A DNA stretch of 9,045 bases from the NCBI GenBank assembly GCA_016869015.1, contig VGFB01000099.1, positions 1-9,045 of the forward strand, written 5' to 3'. This document shows positions 1-7,269 of this stretch, piece by piece. Position numbers and translations under genes: made by a program. The notes under the pieces were generated by a model that worked only from the letters and a program-made list of their open reading frames with translations, searched no databases and was not told the origin of the DNA. Position 1 is the stretch's first letter. Each line of letters opens with the position of its first letter. Origin of the DNA: Armatimonadota bacterium. GTDB lineage: Bacteria > Armatimonadota > Zipacnadia > Zipacnadales > VGFC01.

Positions 1-1715
1 ACCAGGGCCAGGTACGACTCCCGCGGGCCCTGCCGTCCGGCCTGCAGGGTCACGAACAGGAGCGGGAGCTTCGCGATCTCGATGCGCCGGACAAGCTCCG
101 CATCCCCGCCGGCCAGCGCCGTCGCCTCCGCCATCAGGCGGAGCCCCCGGGCGGCAAAGGCGACGTCGACCGGTCCCTGGTGGCCCTCTCGGCCCCGGTG
201 GCTCCGCCAGTCCTCCCAGCCCTCCTGGAGCCTCTCGTCGTACCGCTGCATGGGGGGCGCGGCCGGGCCGTAGAAGCCATAGTTGAAGTCGCGCACCAAG
301 GCCCGCGTGTCCAGGTAGGGGTCCCACGCCTGTTGCGCCCAGACCCAACCCCGCAGGTAGCTATGGTCGGCGGCGCGGTTCCAGCTGTGCATGCACTGGT
401 AGAAGAGGCCCGTGGCGCCGCGCTCCGCATACCAGCGCACGTTCTCCGCGACCACGTGCAGGTTGAGGTTGGGCTGCATGTAGCAGAAGGAGGAAGGGTA
501 GTCCCAGATGACCATCTTCGCGCCGACCGCCTGCCAGCGCTTCATGGCGCTCGAGAACTTGCCCGTCTCCCAGACGAAGAGGTTGGGGTTGCTCCAGGCA
601 TGGGCGTCCGTGCACAGCCACAAGAGCACGTTCTCCCGGGGGCGGAGGGTCTTCGGCGGGACGACGGTGTCCAGATAGGCGAGCGTCGTGATGCGCACGT
701 CGGGGAACTCGTCGGCCACCGCATCGGCGATCAGGTTGATGAGCGTCAGCAGGGTCCCCATCTTGGTGCCCTCCGCGTCATCGATCGCCTTGCACGGGGC
801 GCACTCGCAGTAGTCGCGGCGGTCGTTCGGCGAGACATCCACGATCTGCACGTCCGGGTCCGCCCGGAGAGCCGCCAGGACCTGGTCGAGGATGATCCGG
901 CGGACGTCCGGATTGGTGGTGCAGAGCTGGAAGGGTTGCCGCTTGCCGGCGATCTCCGAGAAGTACTCGGGATGCTCGGCGAAGTACCTTGAGGGCGGCA
1001 CGAGCGCATCGTAAGTGTGCACGAAGGAGGGCCAGAACCTCGGGTAGCCTCCCGCCGAGGCCGGGACCGACGCCGTCAGGGCGTACGTGCGGTTGTGAAT
1101 CGACCAGTCGGGGTCATAGGCCACATCGCCGTAGTACGGGTCGCGACGGTCCTCGAAGATCGGGCGGTAGGCGCGGAGCACGGGCCGGAACTTCAGCGTC
1201 GGGCGTCGCGGGATGACCGGATCCGTGCCCGGAAGATACCACCGGCAGCCGAGGTCCTCCTGTAGGAACGAGTAGACGCCGTTCACGATGCCGCGGCGCG
1301 TTCCCCCGGCGATCAGCAGGTGCGGGGCGGCCGCCTGGATCGCGTAGCCGTCGCGGCCCAAGTCGACGGGCGGCCGCGGCACCCGACTCGTGGAGCGTAG
1401 GCGGGTTCGGCCCACGCTCAGGCAAGGGCCCTCCACCGACTGCCCGGGCTCCTCGGTCACGATGGGAAACGTCGCCCCGGTCATCTCGCCGAGCCACTTC
1501 GCCAGATCCTCGGCGGCCTTCCGCTCCGGGTCACGCGGACGCTGAGGGAGGAGGATGGTGTAGGCGGTTCTGCCGCCGTCAGCCAGGGTCAGCAGCGGCC
1601 CGGGCTCGCCTTTCGGGGCCAGGCCGTTGCGCCATGCGGGGTGCGGCCCGACCCCGGCAGCCAGACAGCCGGGGGGAAGAGTCGTCAGGAGCATGAGCAG
1701 GACACACCGTCGCAT
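1..1715 (-). CDS. DUF4838 domain protein, secreted, 3' end off the window (paralogue A)
   Basis: This reading frame stays open for 571 codons from ATG 1715 to the left edge, so the C-terminus is missing. The start has a good Shine-Dalgarno sequence (GAAGGTGAT) a few bases upstream and lies 32 bp after the preceding stop, so it is probably co-transcribed with the gene at 1748-4015. The N-terminus (MRRCVLLMLLTTLPPGCLAA) looks like a signal peptide; a Cys near its end could be a weak lipobox. Residues about 50-160 (AAEDLAKWLGEMTG, then LQEDLGCRWYLPG) match the GH20b/GH67-N-like domain that precedes DUF4838. The DUF4838 core carries PNDRRDYCECAPC at 296-308, with the CxCxxC cluster typical of the family, followed by aromatic-rich segments (WDYPSSFCYMQPN near 404). 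The fold resembles a glycoside hydrolase barrel, but no substrate or catalytic role is established. The protein is a diverged paralogue of its neighbour. Family assignment is firm; function is unknown. Confidence 0.87.
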   Translation of the reverse strand, partial: MRRCVLLMLLTTLPPGCLAAGVGPHPAWRNGLAPKGEPGPLLTLADGGRTAYTILLPQRPRDPERKAAEDLAKWLGEMTGATFPIVTEEPGQSVEGPCLSVGRTRLRSTSRVPRPPVDLGRDGYAIQAAAPHLLIAGGTRRGIVNGVYSFLQEDLGCRWYLPGTDPVIPRRPTLKFRPVLRAYRPIFEDRRDPYYGDVAYDPDWSIHNRTYALTASVPASAGGYPRFWPSFVHTYDALVPPSRYFAEHPEYFSEIAGKRQPFQLCTTNPDVRRIILDQVLAALRADPDVQIVDVSPNDRRDYCECAPCKAIDDAEGTKMGTLLTLINLIADAVADEFPDVRITTLAYLDTVVPPKTLRPRENVLLWLCTDAHAWSNPNLFVWETGKFSSAMKRWQAVGAKMVIWDYPSSFCYMQPNLNLHVVAENVRWYAERGATGLFYQCMHSWNRAADHSYLRGWVWAQQAWDPYLDTRALVRDFNYGFYGPAAPPMQRYDERLQEGWEDWRSHRGREGHQGPVDVAFAARGLRLMAEATALAGGDAELVRRIEIAKLPLLFVTLQAGRQGPRESYLAL

Positions 1716-1747
1716 GGCAGATCACCTTCGTTGGGCTTGGGGTCGCC

Positions 1748-4015
1748 TTACCTGGGCGTCAGACTGCCCGCCAGCGAGACGTTGGTGAGCACGTAGACGG
1801 TCTCGTCGGCGTCGTTGCGGTCGGAGTAGCGCACCAGGACCGAGGACCGGCCCTGCACCAACTCGGTGAGGTCCCAGGTCCCGACGGGGGCGTCGAGGTC
1901 GAGGGTCTGGGGCGCATCCTGCCAGGTCGCACCCGCGTCGGTTGATACCTCGACCCTCCCGTTCGGCCGGCGCTTGCCGTCCATCACGAAGGTCGCCTCC
2001 AACTGCTCCCACGCCGCCACCTTCGACCCCACCTCGTACGTGATCGATCCGCTCCCGCCCCCCGGAAGCCGGAAGCCCCAGTACTCGAGCGGGAAGGTCA
2101 CCTCGCGCGCGTCGAGGGCGGTATAGCCGCCCTGCTTGTAGTAGTCGGCGTAGGAGAAGGCGCCCGCCGGTAGACCGGTCAGGTCGCGCCCCAGCCGCTC
2201 GATCTCCGCCGCGAAGCTGTGCTCGTTGAGGCCGAGAAGCCCCCTCGCCGCAAGCCGCCGTCGGACGGTGGAGACTTCCTGATAGGCGGCCAACGCGGGC
2301 TCGCGGGCGGAGCGGTCACCGGCCCGGGCGCGGTCCAGCAGCGTGCGGAAGCGCAGGTGCTGTTTCGCATACTCGAAGCCCTCGCGCACGACGGCGACGC
2401 GGACCCGGGTGCGCTCGTCGTCCTCGGCGGCGGCCTGCTCGGCGGCGCGCAGATGCTGCTCCATCTCGGCGATCAACGCGGCGGTCAGCAGGCCCTCGAC
2501 CGTCTCCCACTCCAGGACGCAGGGGGTTTCGCGGAAGCGCGCTTCGACGGCCTCAAAGAACGCGCGCATGGCCTCGCCGCCGCGCCCGTAGCACCGGCTG
2601 AAGTAGTCGTGGCGGAACGCGGCCTCGTCCAGCGTGGGATCGAACATCACGCGGGGGTACGTGTAGTACACCCAGGCGTTGGTCGCCCAGTGCTGGCTGG
2701 TCTGGGCATACCCGCCCTTCAGCCCCCACTCGGCCTTCACGGGCCAGTCGGCGAAGAGCTGATACACGATGGGGTAGTACAGGTCGGAGCCGTAGAAGCC
2801 GTAGTACGTGTAGAGGAACGTAGGACACAGCGCGCTCCACTCCTGGAGCGCCCGGTAGTAGTGGCGCGCCTGGTCGGTCAACTGGTTGCGGTAGGTGCTG
2901 CTGGAATCGCCCACCGGCCAGTAGCGGCAGACCTGCACCCACACGTTGCGCGCGGGCTTCACGGTGGTCGGGGGGTCGAAGTACGCCGGCGTGTAAGCCG
3001 CGGTGAAGAGGATGCGATCCGGGTACTGCTTCCCGGTGATCTCAGCCACGGCGTTCGTGAACTTCATCAGCCGGTCGGCGATGTTGCCGTTGGGCCCGTC
3101 CATCGCCCGGCACCCGTCGCACTCGCACCACCCGACGCCGCTGTCGTTCGGCCAGATGGGGAAGTAGCCGCAGTCGCTGTCGCCCGCGAAGCTCGCCAGG
3201 GCCGCTGCAGCGAAGCGCTGCACCACCTCGGGGTTGGCGAGACACAGTTGTCCCTCGCGGACACGCCGCCCGTTGACCAGCGGGAACCAGTCCGGGTGTG
3301 CCTCGTAGTAGGCGTCGGCCGGGAAGATCTGGTGGAAGTTGTGCCCCCCATAAGCCACGTGAAGGTAGCCGCCCTTGTCCGTCGCGCTCCACAGCCACGT
3401 GTTCAGGCGGCTGCGCACCGCCCAGGTTGCCACTTCCGCGTTCCAGGCCTTGTCCTCGCTGCCCCCGGCGTTGATGCCCCAGCGGATGACGGTCGCCGGG
3501 GTGCGGTCGAGGTCGTACTCGCCCACCGTGAGCGTCGCCTGCTGCGGGGCGTACCAGCCCCAGTCGCCCGGGTAGAACCAACGCACCCCCAGATCCTCGA
3601 GGAAGGCGTAGACCGCGTAGAGCGGTCCGCGCTCGTTGTCGCGCAGCCACTCGCCCTTCGCGTTAACCGCCGGCGCGCTCTCCCAGCCTACGAACGCCAG
3701 GCACTCGGGAGAGACGGTCCTCACCACATGCTCCTCGAACGCATAGGTGCGCTCATAGAGAGCCTCGGTGTACCGGTTCCTGCCAACGGCAAGGACGTTT
3801 CCCGTCACGGGCTCGGCGTCCGTGACGATGGGCAGCTCCGCCCCGGTGATCTTCCCAAGCCAGGTCTGCAACTCCTGGGCGCACCAGCGATCGGTGCGCG
3901 AGGGCTCGGCGCCGATGACGATGGTCGCGCGGGGCTCGCCCCTCTCAACGAGGGTCATGTCGGCCGGCGCCGGTCGAACCAGGGACAGCACCGCGGGGAG
4001 CAGCGCGCTGAACAT
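1748..4015 (-). CDS. DUF4838 domain protein with C-terminal beta-rich domain (paralogue B)
   Basis: This is a complete 755-residue protein. The ATG at 4015 has GGAGGG about 8 nt upstream and lies 21 bp after the GT-C stop. Residues 1-18 are hydrophobic and could be a signal peptide, though without the usual basic n-region. Residues about 30-150 form the GH20b/GH67-N-like domain (CAQELQTWLGKITGAELPIV, then FLEDLGVRWFYPGDWGWY). The DUF4838 core follows, with HPDWFPLVNGRR near 240, PNDSGVGWCECDGC at 289-302 (the same PND...CxCxxC signature as the downstream gene), and many Trp/Tyr residues. Residues about 480-610 are charged and probably helical. The last ~115 residues (from about 640) are beta-strand rich (VEVSTDAGATWQD) and look like a carbohydrate-binding-type sandwich. 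A role in processing external or envelope polysaccharide is inferred from the domains and from the upstream glycosyltransferases; no reaction is known. Confidence 0.88.
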   Translation of the reverse strand: MFSALLPAVLSLVRPAPADMTLVERGEPRATIVIGAEPSRTDRWCAQELQTWLGKITGAELPIVTDAEPVTGNVLAVGRNRYTEALYERTYAFEEHVVRTVSPECLAFVGWESAPAVNAKGEWLRDNERGPLYAVYAFLEDLGVRWFYPGDWGWYAPQQATLTVGEYDLDRTPATVIRWGINAGGSEDKAWNAEVATWAVRSRLNTWLWSATDKGGYLHVAYGGHNFHQIFPADAYYEAHPDWFPLVNGRRVREGQLCLANPEVVQRFAAAALASFAGDSDCGYFPIWPNDSGVGWCECDGCRAMDGPNGNIADRLMKFTNAVAEITGKQYPDRILFTAAYTPAYFDPPTTVKPARNVWVQVCRYWPVGDSSSTYRNQLTDQARHYYRALQEWSALCPTFLYTYYGFYGSDLYYPIVYQLFADWPVKAEWGLKGGYAQTSQHWATNAWVYYTYPRVMFDPTLDEAAFRHDYFSRCYGRGGEAMRAFFEAVEARFRETPCVLEWETVEGLLTAALIAEMEQHLRAAEQAAAEDDERTRVRVAVVREGFEYAKQHLRFRTLLDRARAGDRSAREPALAAYQEVSTVRRRLAARGLLGLNEHSFAAEIERLGRDLTGLPAGAFSYADYYKQGGYTALDAREVTFPLEYWGFRLPGGGSGSITYEVGSKVAAWEQLEATFVMDGKRRPNGRVEVSTDAGATWQDAPQTLDLDAPVGTWDLTELVQGRSSVLVRYSDRNDADETVYVLTNVSLAGSLTPR

Positions 4016-4036
4016 GGGGGCCCTCCGTGATTGCGC

Positions 4037-5368
4037 TCAGTAGGTCGCCCAGAGCCAGTCGCGCTGCTTGCAGAGCTGCTCGGCCCAGGACTCGCTCCAC
4101 GGGTTGTCCAGGCAGCTCGCGGCCGAGACGATGGAGGCGAACAGGAACACCACCGCGAGCGCGCGCACCCACTTCGGCCGACCGTAGGCATCGGCGGTCA
4201 GACTGCCTGAGACGATGAACAAGGGTACCGGCCAGATGAGGTAGCGGAAGCCCTGACAGACGCCGCCGTAGTTGTTCGTGGTCAGCGTGTTCAGCACCAC
4301 GGTGAACAGGAAGACCGCGACCGCGAACCAACTGAGGTGCTGCACCTCGGGCCGGCTGTCGCGGAAGGCGAAGATCAGGCCGACCGCCATCAGGATGAAG
4401 ATGGGCGAGAGGCTGAAGAACCCGTGGTGCCCCAGCAGCAGGTTGAACAGGTAGATCGGCTTGGCCTCATCGAGCGCGTCGATGCCTACCGGGTTCGACC
4501 AGTAGCTGCCCTCGTACTGGTACAGGTCCGTCTGCTTGAAGAGGTAATACGGGATGAAGCCCCCGGTGGAGAGCTTGAGCGTGAGGAGGAACGCGCCGAT
4601 GACGAGCAGCGCCCCCGGGAGGCCAAAGAGCAGAGTCCCCCTCCAACGCCGCGCGACCATCCAGCCGAACAGCACGACCGCGAAGAAGGCGGACGGGAGC
4701 TGGTTGGCCACGGTGAAGGCTGCGCAGACGCCGGTCAGCAGGTAGACCCACCAGCGCCGGTCGTTCAGGTACAGCACGCGGATCGCGCCGTAGAGCGCGA
4801 AGCCCGCGCTCCACGCGCCGACGGAGTGATCGTTGAAGGTGATCGAGTAACCGGTGACATACGTGCCCAGCGCCGCCGCGATCAGCCAGTAGGCCCGCCA
4901 CCAGGGATCCGCTGTGTACCGCGCGACGAGCTGCCCTGTCAGGCCCATCAGCACGATCAGCGGGATCACGTTCCAGGTGAACAGGATCGTGCGGCAGACG
5001 AGGTCGGTCTGCTCGTGGATCGTCCACTTCGTCAGCTTCTTGATCAGCCAGTACTGCCCGGCGGCCAGCGTCGGCAGGAGCGGAGGCTTGCTGGAGTAGT
5101 CGTGCCCGTCGCGGCGGACCATGTCGATCGTCGGCCAGGGGCAGCCGTCGATGATGTAGGTGCCCTTCTCGACGAGGCTCCAGACGGTATCCCAGCGCGA
5201 GTTGTCGTTTGGGCAGAGGTTCGAGCTGGTGCGGAGCTGGACCCCGAACACGAGCGCGCCCGCCGCAACGGCGATCAGCCAACACAGCCCGCGGAACGCC
5301 GCGCCCAGGGGCGAGGGTTCGGCCTGCGGGTCCGGCCGGGTCGGCTCAAGGTTGCCTGCGGAGTCCAT
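4037..5368 (-). CDS. GT-C fold membrane glycosyltransferase (ArnT/PMT-like)
   Basis: This is a 443-residue multi-pass membrane protein with about 9-11 hydrophobic helices, beginning near residue 25 after a hydrophilic Pro/Glu-rich cytoplasmic tail. The first external loop has the acidic pattern expected of GT-C enzymes (NDNSRWDTVWSLVEKGTY at 54-71), followed by DGHDYSSKPPLLPTLAAGQY at 87-106; the D-x-Y-xx-KPPL motif is characteristic of ArnT/PMT-like transferases. Near the C-terminal side, NNYGGVCQGFRYLIWPVP resembles the fGG..G.R.l..P motif of the same superfamily. Such enzymes take a sugar from a polyprenyl-phosphate carrier and transfer it on the outer face of the membrane. The GT2 gene upstream (46-bp gap), which would make that carrier-linked sugar, fits this. 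The ATG at 5368 has GGGAGAA about 7 nt upstream. The acceptor and sugar cannot be read from the sequence. Confidence 0.8.
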   Translation of the reverse strand: MDSAGNLEPTRPDPQAEPSPLGAAFRGLCWLIAVAAGALVFGVQLRTSSNLCPNDNSRWDTVWSLVEKGTYIIDGCPWPTIDMVRRDGHDYSSKPPLLPTLAAGQYWLIKKLTKWTIHEQTDLVCRTILFTWNVIPLIVLMGLTGQLVARYTADPWWRAYWLIAAALGTYVTGYSITFNDHSVGAWSAGFALYGAIRVLYLNDRRWWVYLLTGVCAAFTVANQLPSAFFAVVLFGWMVARRWRGTLLFGLPGALLVIGAFLLTLKLSTGGFIPYYLFKQTDLYQYEGSYWSNPVGIDALDEAKPIYLFNLLLGHHGFFSLSPIFILMAVGLIFAFRDSRPEVQHLSWFAVAVFLFTVVLNTLTTNNYGGVCQGFRYLIWPVPLFIVSGSLTADAYGRPKWVRALAVVFLFASIVSAASCLDNPWSESWAEQLCKQRDWLWATY

Positions 5369-5414
5369 GCAGTTCTCCCATCGCGAAGGGGGCGCTTCGC
5401 CTCCCCCGGGGGAC

Positions 5415-6404
5415 CTACACCGGAGGCGGAGCCCCGCGCTCCGAGGCCTCGAAGCGCCGGGGAGCTACCTCGCGGATGCTGTATGGCGGGTCCCGCCGGA
5501 TGTGGTACGCGATGAGGAGCTCGCCGAGGAAGCCCAGCGCGAGGAGCTGCGCTCCCAGCAGCACCGCCATGACCGAGTAGCTGAGCAGAGGTCGCTCCCC
5601 GATCGGTCCCCGTCCCATCAGCCACAGGATCGCCAAGTACGTGACGCCGGCCATGCCAACGCCGAACGAGGCCAGGCCCAGCCCCCCGAACAGGTGCAAC
5701 GGTCGCGTGCCATACCCGGTGAGGAACTTCACCGTCAGCAGGTCGAGAAGTCCGCGCAGGAAGCGGCGCGCGCCGAACTTGCTCCGCCCGTGTCGCCGCG
5801 GCCGGTGGTTCACCTCCACCTCGCCCGGTCGGAAGCCCTTGGCATGAGCCAGCACCGGGATGAACCGGTGCAGCTCCCCATACAGGGCGACCTCCTCGAC
5901 CGCCTCCCGCCGGTAGGCCTTCAGGCCGCAGTTCACGTCGTGCAGCCGCACCCCCGTCAGCCAGGCCACCAGAAGGTTGAAGATCCGACTCGGCCAGACC
6001 TTGTGCCACGGGTCGCGACGGGTCCGCTTCCAACCGCTCACGGTATCGCAGCCCTCAGCCAGCCGCGCCAGGAGCTTGGGCACCTCAGCCGGATCATCCT
6101 GCAGATCGCCGTCCAGCGTGACGACGATCTCGCCCCGCGCCTGCGCGAAACCCGCCGCCAGAGCCGCCGCCTTCCCGAAGTTCCGCCGGAAGCGGATGCC
6201 CTGGAACCGCGCGTCCTGATACGCCAGCCGGCCAATCACCGTCCAGGTGTCGTCGGTGCTGCCGTCGTCCACCATGACGACCTGCAGTCCCCACTCCTCC
6301 TGCTGGGCGACGGCCTTGATCTCGTCGGCGAGCTGCGGCAGGCTCTCCGCCTCGTTCAGCACGGGGATCACGATCGTCACGGCCGTCGGTGGAGCGTGGC
6401 TCAT
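5415..6404 (-). CDS. GT2 glycosyltransferase, DPM1/ArnC/GtrB-like polyprenyl-phosphate sugar synthase
   Basis: This is a 329-residue protein from the ATG at 6404. It has a GT-A catalytic domain with IVIPVLNEAESL at the start, the nucleotide-binding VDDGSTDDTW near 45-54, RRNFGKAAALAAGF, the metal-binding TLDGDLQDDPAE at about 96-106, the HDVNCGLKAYRRE acceptor-loop motif, and the basic RRHGRSKFG segment. Two hydrophobic hairpin helices follow at about 239-262 and 273-300, as in ArnC/GtrB. It probably transfers a sugar from a nucleotide donor to undecaprenyl phosphate on the cytoplasmic face, supplying the adjacent GT-C enzyme. An in-frame GTG at 6416 would add four residues but falls inside the repeat array; the ATG at 6404 starts just before the conserved APPTAVTIVIPVLNE region and has a Shine-Dalgarno-like GGTAGGTG 8 nt upstream. 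The sugar is unknown. Confidence 0.9.
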   Translation of the reverse strand: MSHAPPTAVTIVIPVLNEAESLPQLADEIKAVAQQEEWGLQVVMVDDGSTDDTWTVIGRLAYQDARFQGIRFRRNFGKAAALAAGFAQARGEIVVTLDGDLQDDPAEVPKLLARLAEGCDTVSGWKRTRRDPWHKVWPSRIFNLLVAWLTGVRLHDVNCGLKAYRREAVEEVALYGELHRFIPVLAHAKGFRPGEVEVNHRPRRHGRSKFGARRFLRGLLDLLTVKFLTGYGTRPLHLFGGLGLASFGVGMAGVTYLAILWLMGRGPIGERPLLSYSVMAVLLGAQLLALGFLGELLIAYHIRRDPPYSIREVAPRRFEASERGAPPPV

Positions 6405-6412
6405 GGCATCGA

Positions 6413-6420
6413 ACACCTAC
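6413..6420 (-). promoter_or_regulatory. Shine-Dalgarno-like site of the GT2 gene, supplied by the repeat array
   Basis: On the minus strand the sequence is GGTAGGTG, leaving 8 nt to the ATG at 6404. AGGTG matches the anti-Shine-Dalgarno core. The same octamer recurs in every repeat unit, so the ribosome binding site is the outermost edge of the array rather than a unique leader. Confidence 0.5.
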
Positions 6421-6454
6421 CACGAAGACGGCAACGGCCAAGGTTACGGCAAGG

Positions 6455-6524
6455 CACACCTACCACGAAGACGCGAAGAACGCGAAGCGGCACGAAGACG
6501 GCAGCGGCCAAGGTTACGGCAAGG
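6455..6524. repeat. Long (70-bp) unit with 9-bp subrepeats
   Basis: This second unit of the array has four consecutive 9-mers built on CGAAG: CACGAAGAC, GCGAAGAAC, GCGAAGCGG, CACGAAGAC. The other units keep only one such 9-mer. The extra 27 bp lies between two copies of CACGAAGACG, so a single deletion between those copies would turn the long unit into the 43-bp form. The only other four-subrepeat copy in the window is the inverted one at 7201-7260, which suggests that the long form is the original. Confidence 0.85.
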
Positions 6525-6711
6525 CACACCTACCACGAAGACGGCAACGGCCAAGGTTACGGCAAGGCACACCTACCACGAAGACCGCAGCGGCCAAGGT
6601 TGCGGCAAGGCACACCTACCACGAAGACGGCAACGGCCAAGGTTACGGCAAGGCACACCTACCACGAAGACGGCAGCGGCCAAGGGTGACGGAACGGAAC
6701 GTCCACGGCCA

Positions 6712-7137
6712 TTACGCTCGGAAGCGCTTGATCCCAAGCTTTAGCAGCGGCGCATGGAAGTTGATCAGGAAGCCGATCGGCAACCCGGACAGGCGCAGGT
6801 AAGTCAGCACCTGCGCCTCGTGAACGGGCAGGACAGCGTCCACACACTTCAGCTCAACGAGCACGCAGTCGCACACCACCATGTCCGCGCGGAAGCCCTC
6901 GGCGAGGGTCACGCCGTCGTACACGATGGGCATTACAACCTGTGAGCGGACGGCCAGCCCTCGCTTCCGCAGCTCGTAACTCAGGCAGGCTTCGTACGCG
7001 CTCTCCAGCAGCCCTGGCCCGAGGGCCTTGTGCACCGCGTAGGCGGCATCCACCACGGCCGTCGCCACCTGCTCGACGCTCTCCGGCAAGGGTGTGTCCA
7101 CCCGCCTGACTGTGCTTGCCCGCTCGTCGGCGCTCAC
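6712..7137 (-). CDS. GxxExxY protein (PD-(D/E)XK-like fold predicted)
   Basis: This 141-residue protein contains the family signature GLLESAY (Gly42, Glu45, Tyr48) within HKALGPGLLESAYEACL, then the typical C-terminal half: GFRADMVV (Asp85), VLVELKCVD (Glu95-x-Lys97), HEAQVLTYLRLSGLPIGFLINF (Gln109, Tyr113) and LLKLGIKRF at the end. The E...D...ExK...Q..Y arrangement matches a PD-(D/E)XK nuclease-like active site, which is how the family is generally classed; nuclease activity is not demonstrated. The GTG start at 7137 has a purine-rich GGGGGAGGG upstream; the conserved part begins near residue 18, so a slightly later start is possible. It is flanked by copies of one repeat in opposite orientations (6412-6697 and 7201-7260). 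It has no evident metabolic link to its neighbours and is probably part of an accessory element. Confidence 0.9.
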   Translation of the reverse strand: MSADERASTVRRVDTPLPESVEQVATAVVDAAYAVHKALGPGLLESAYEACLSYELRKRGLAVRSQVVMPIVYDGVTLAEGFRADMVVCDCVLVELKCVDAVLPVHEAQVLTYLRLSGLPIGFLINFHAPLLKLGIKRFRA

Positions 7138-7200
7138 CTCTTGCCCTCCCCCTACGGGCTTGCCGGCGATGAGGCCGTCGCCGACCTCGCGACAGGTACT
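7138..7200. other. Leader of the GxxExxY gene, outside the repeat
   Basis: This 63-bp stretch holds the purine-rich ribosome binding site of the GxxExxY gene and a small possible hairpin (GGCGA at 7165-7169 with TCGCC at 7178-7182). I see no convincing promoter or terminator here. Confidence 0.4.
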
Positions 7201-7260
7201 CCGTATCCCTTGCCTTGCCGTCTCCGCGCCGCTTCGTGCTCTTCGCGTCTTCGTGGTGGA
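7201..7260 (-). repeat. Single inverted copy of the long repeat unit
   Basis: Read on the minus strand, this stretch aligns with the 70-bp unit at 6455-6524. ACCACGAAGACGCGAAGA is identical over 18 nt (7257-7240 against 6462-6479). The alignment continues through CGAAGCGGC, GAGACGGCA and AAGG..TACGG with a few substitutions and a short gap. It keeps four 9-bp CGAAG-type subrepeats. It lies in the 5' region of the GxxExxY gene, 9 bp from the stop codon of the Hyi-like gene. Confidence 0.85.
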
Positions 7261-7269
7261 CGTTGCCCC

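Larger units (their letters stand above)
6412..6697. repeat. Tandem direct repeat array, six units of about 43 bp (one of 70 bp)
   Basis: Units start at 6412, 6455, 6525, 6568, 6611 and 6654. Units 1, 3, 4 and 5 are exactly 43 bp; unit 2 is 70 bp because of a 27-bp insertion; unit 6 decays after CCAAGG at 6685. A unit begins CACACCTACCACGAAGACG (first base A in unit 1), continues CAACGGCC or CAGCGGCC, and ends AAGGTTACGGCAAGG. The six units alternate strictly between CAACGG (1, 3, 5) and CAGCGG (2, 4, 6), so the higher-order repeat is a two-unit block. The array fills the space between the GxxExxY stop codon (14 bp away) and the GT2 start (7 bp away). The period is not a multiple of three, so it is not a protein repeat. 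There are no unique spacers, so it is not a CRISPR array. Confidence 0.95.
6412..7260. mobile_element. Putative composite element: GxxExxY gene between inverted repeat copies
   Basis: The interval holds the tandem array, the GxxExxY gene and the inverted repeat copy, in that order, and nothing else. It begins 7 bp from the GT2 start codon and ends 9 bp from the Hyi-like stop codon, so it replaces the whole intergenic space. The opposite orientation of the flanking repeats resembles terminal inverted repeats, or the REP arrangement around RAYT genes. No target-site duplication is visible and no transposase is present. Calling it mobile is inference. Confidence 0.4.

Noticed and set aside
180..992. 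270-codon plus-strand open frame
   Set aside because: It is antisense to the edge-truncated DUF4838 gene, which is open over 571 codons with family motifs.
2219..4030. 603-codon open frame on the plus strand
   Set aside because: It is fully antisense to the DUF4838 gene, which has clear family motifs. Its translation is low-complexity (Val/Gly/Arg/Ala-rich) with no recognisable domain, a typical GC-rich shadow frame.
4337..5515. 392-codon plus-strand open frame
   Set aside because: It is antisense to the GT-C membrane protein; the Arg/Glu/Asp-rich translation mirrors hydrophobic codons on the other strand.
5160..6689. 509-codon plus-strand open frame running into the repeat array
   Set aside because: It is antisense to the GT2 and GT-C genes. 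Its repetitive tail (HTYHEDGNGQGYGK-like) is only the translated array, and the 43-bp period shifts frame at each unit.
6412..6697. CRISPR array
   Set aside because: The full 43-bp unit is conserved, leaving no unique spacers, and no cas genes are present.
6405..7269. Target-site duplication around the putative element
   Set aside because: The short flanks (GGCATCG on the left, CGTTGCCCC on the right) show no matching direct repeat.
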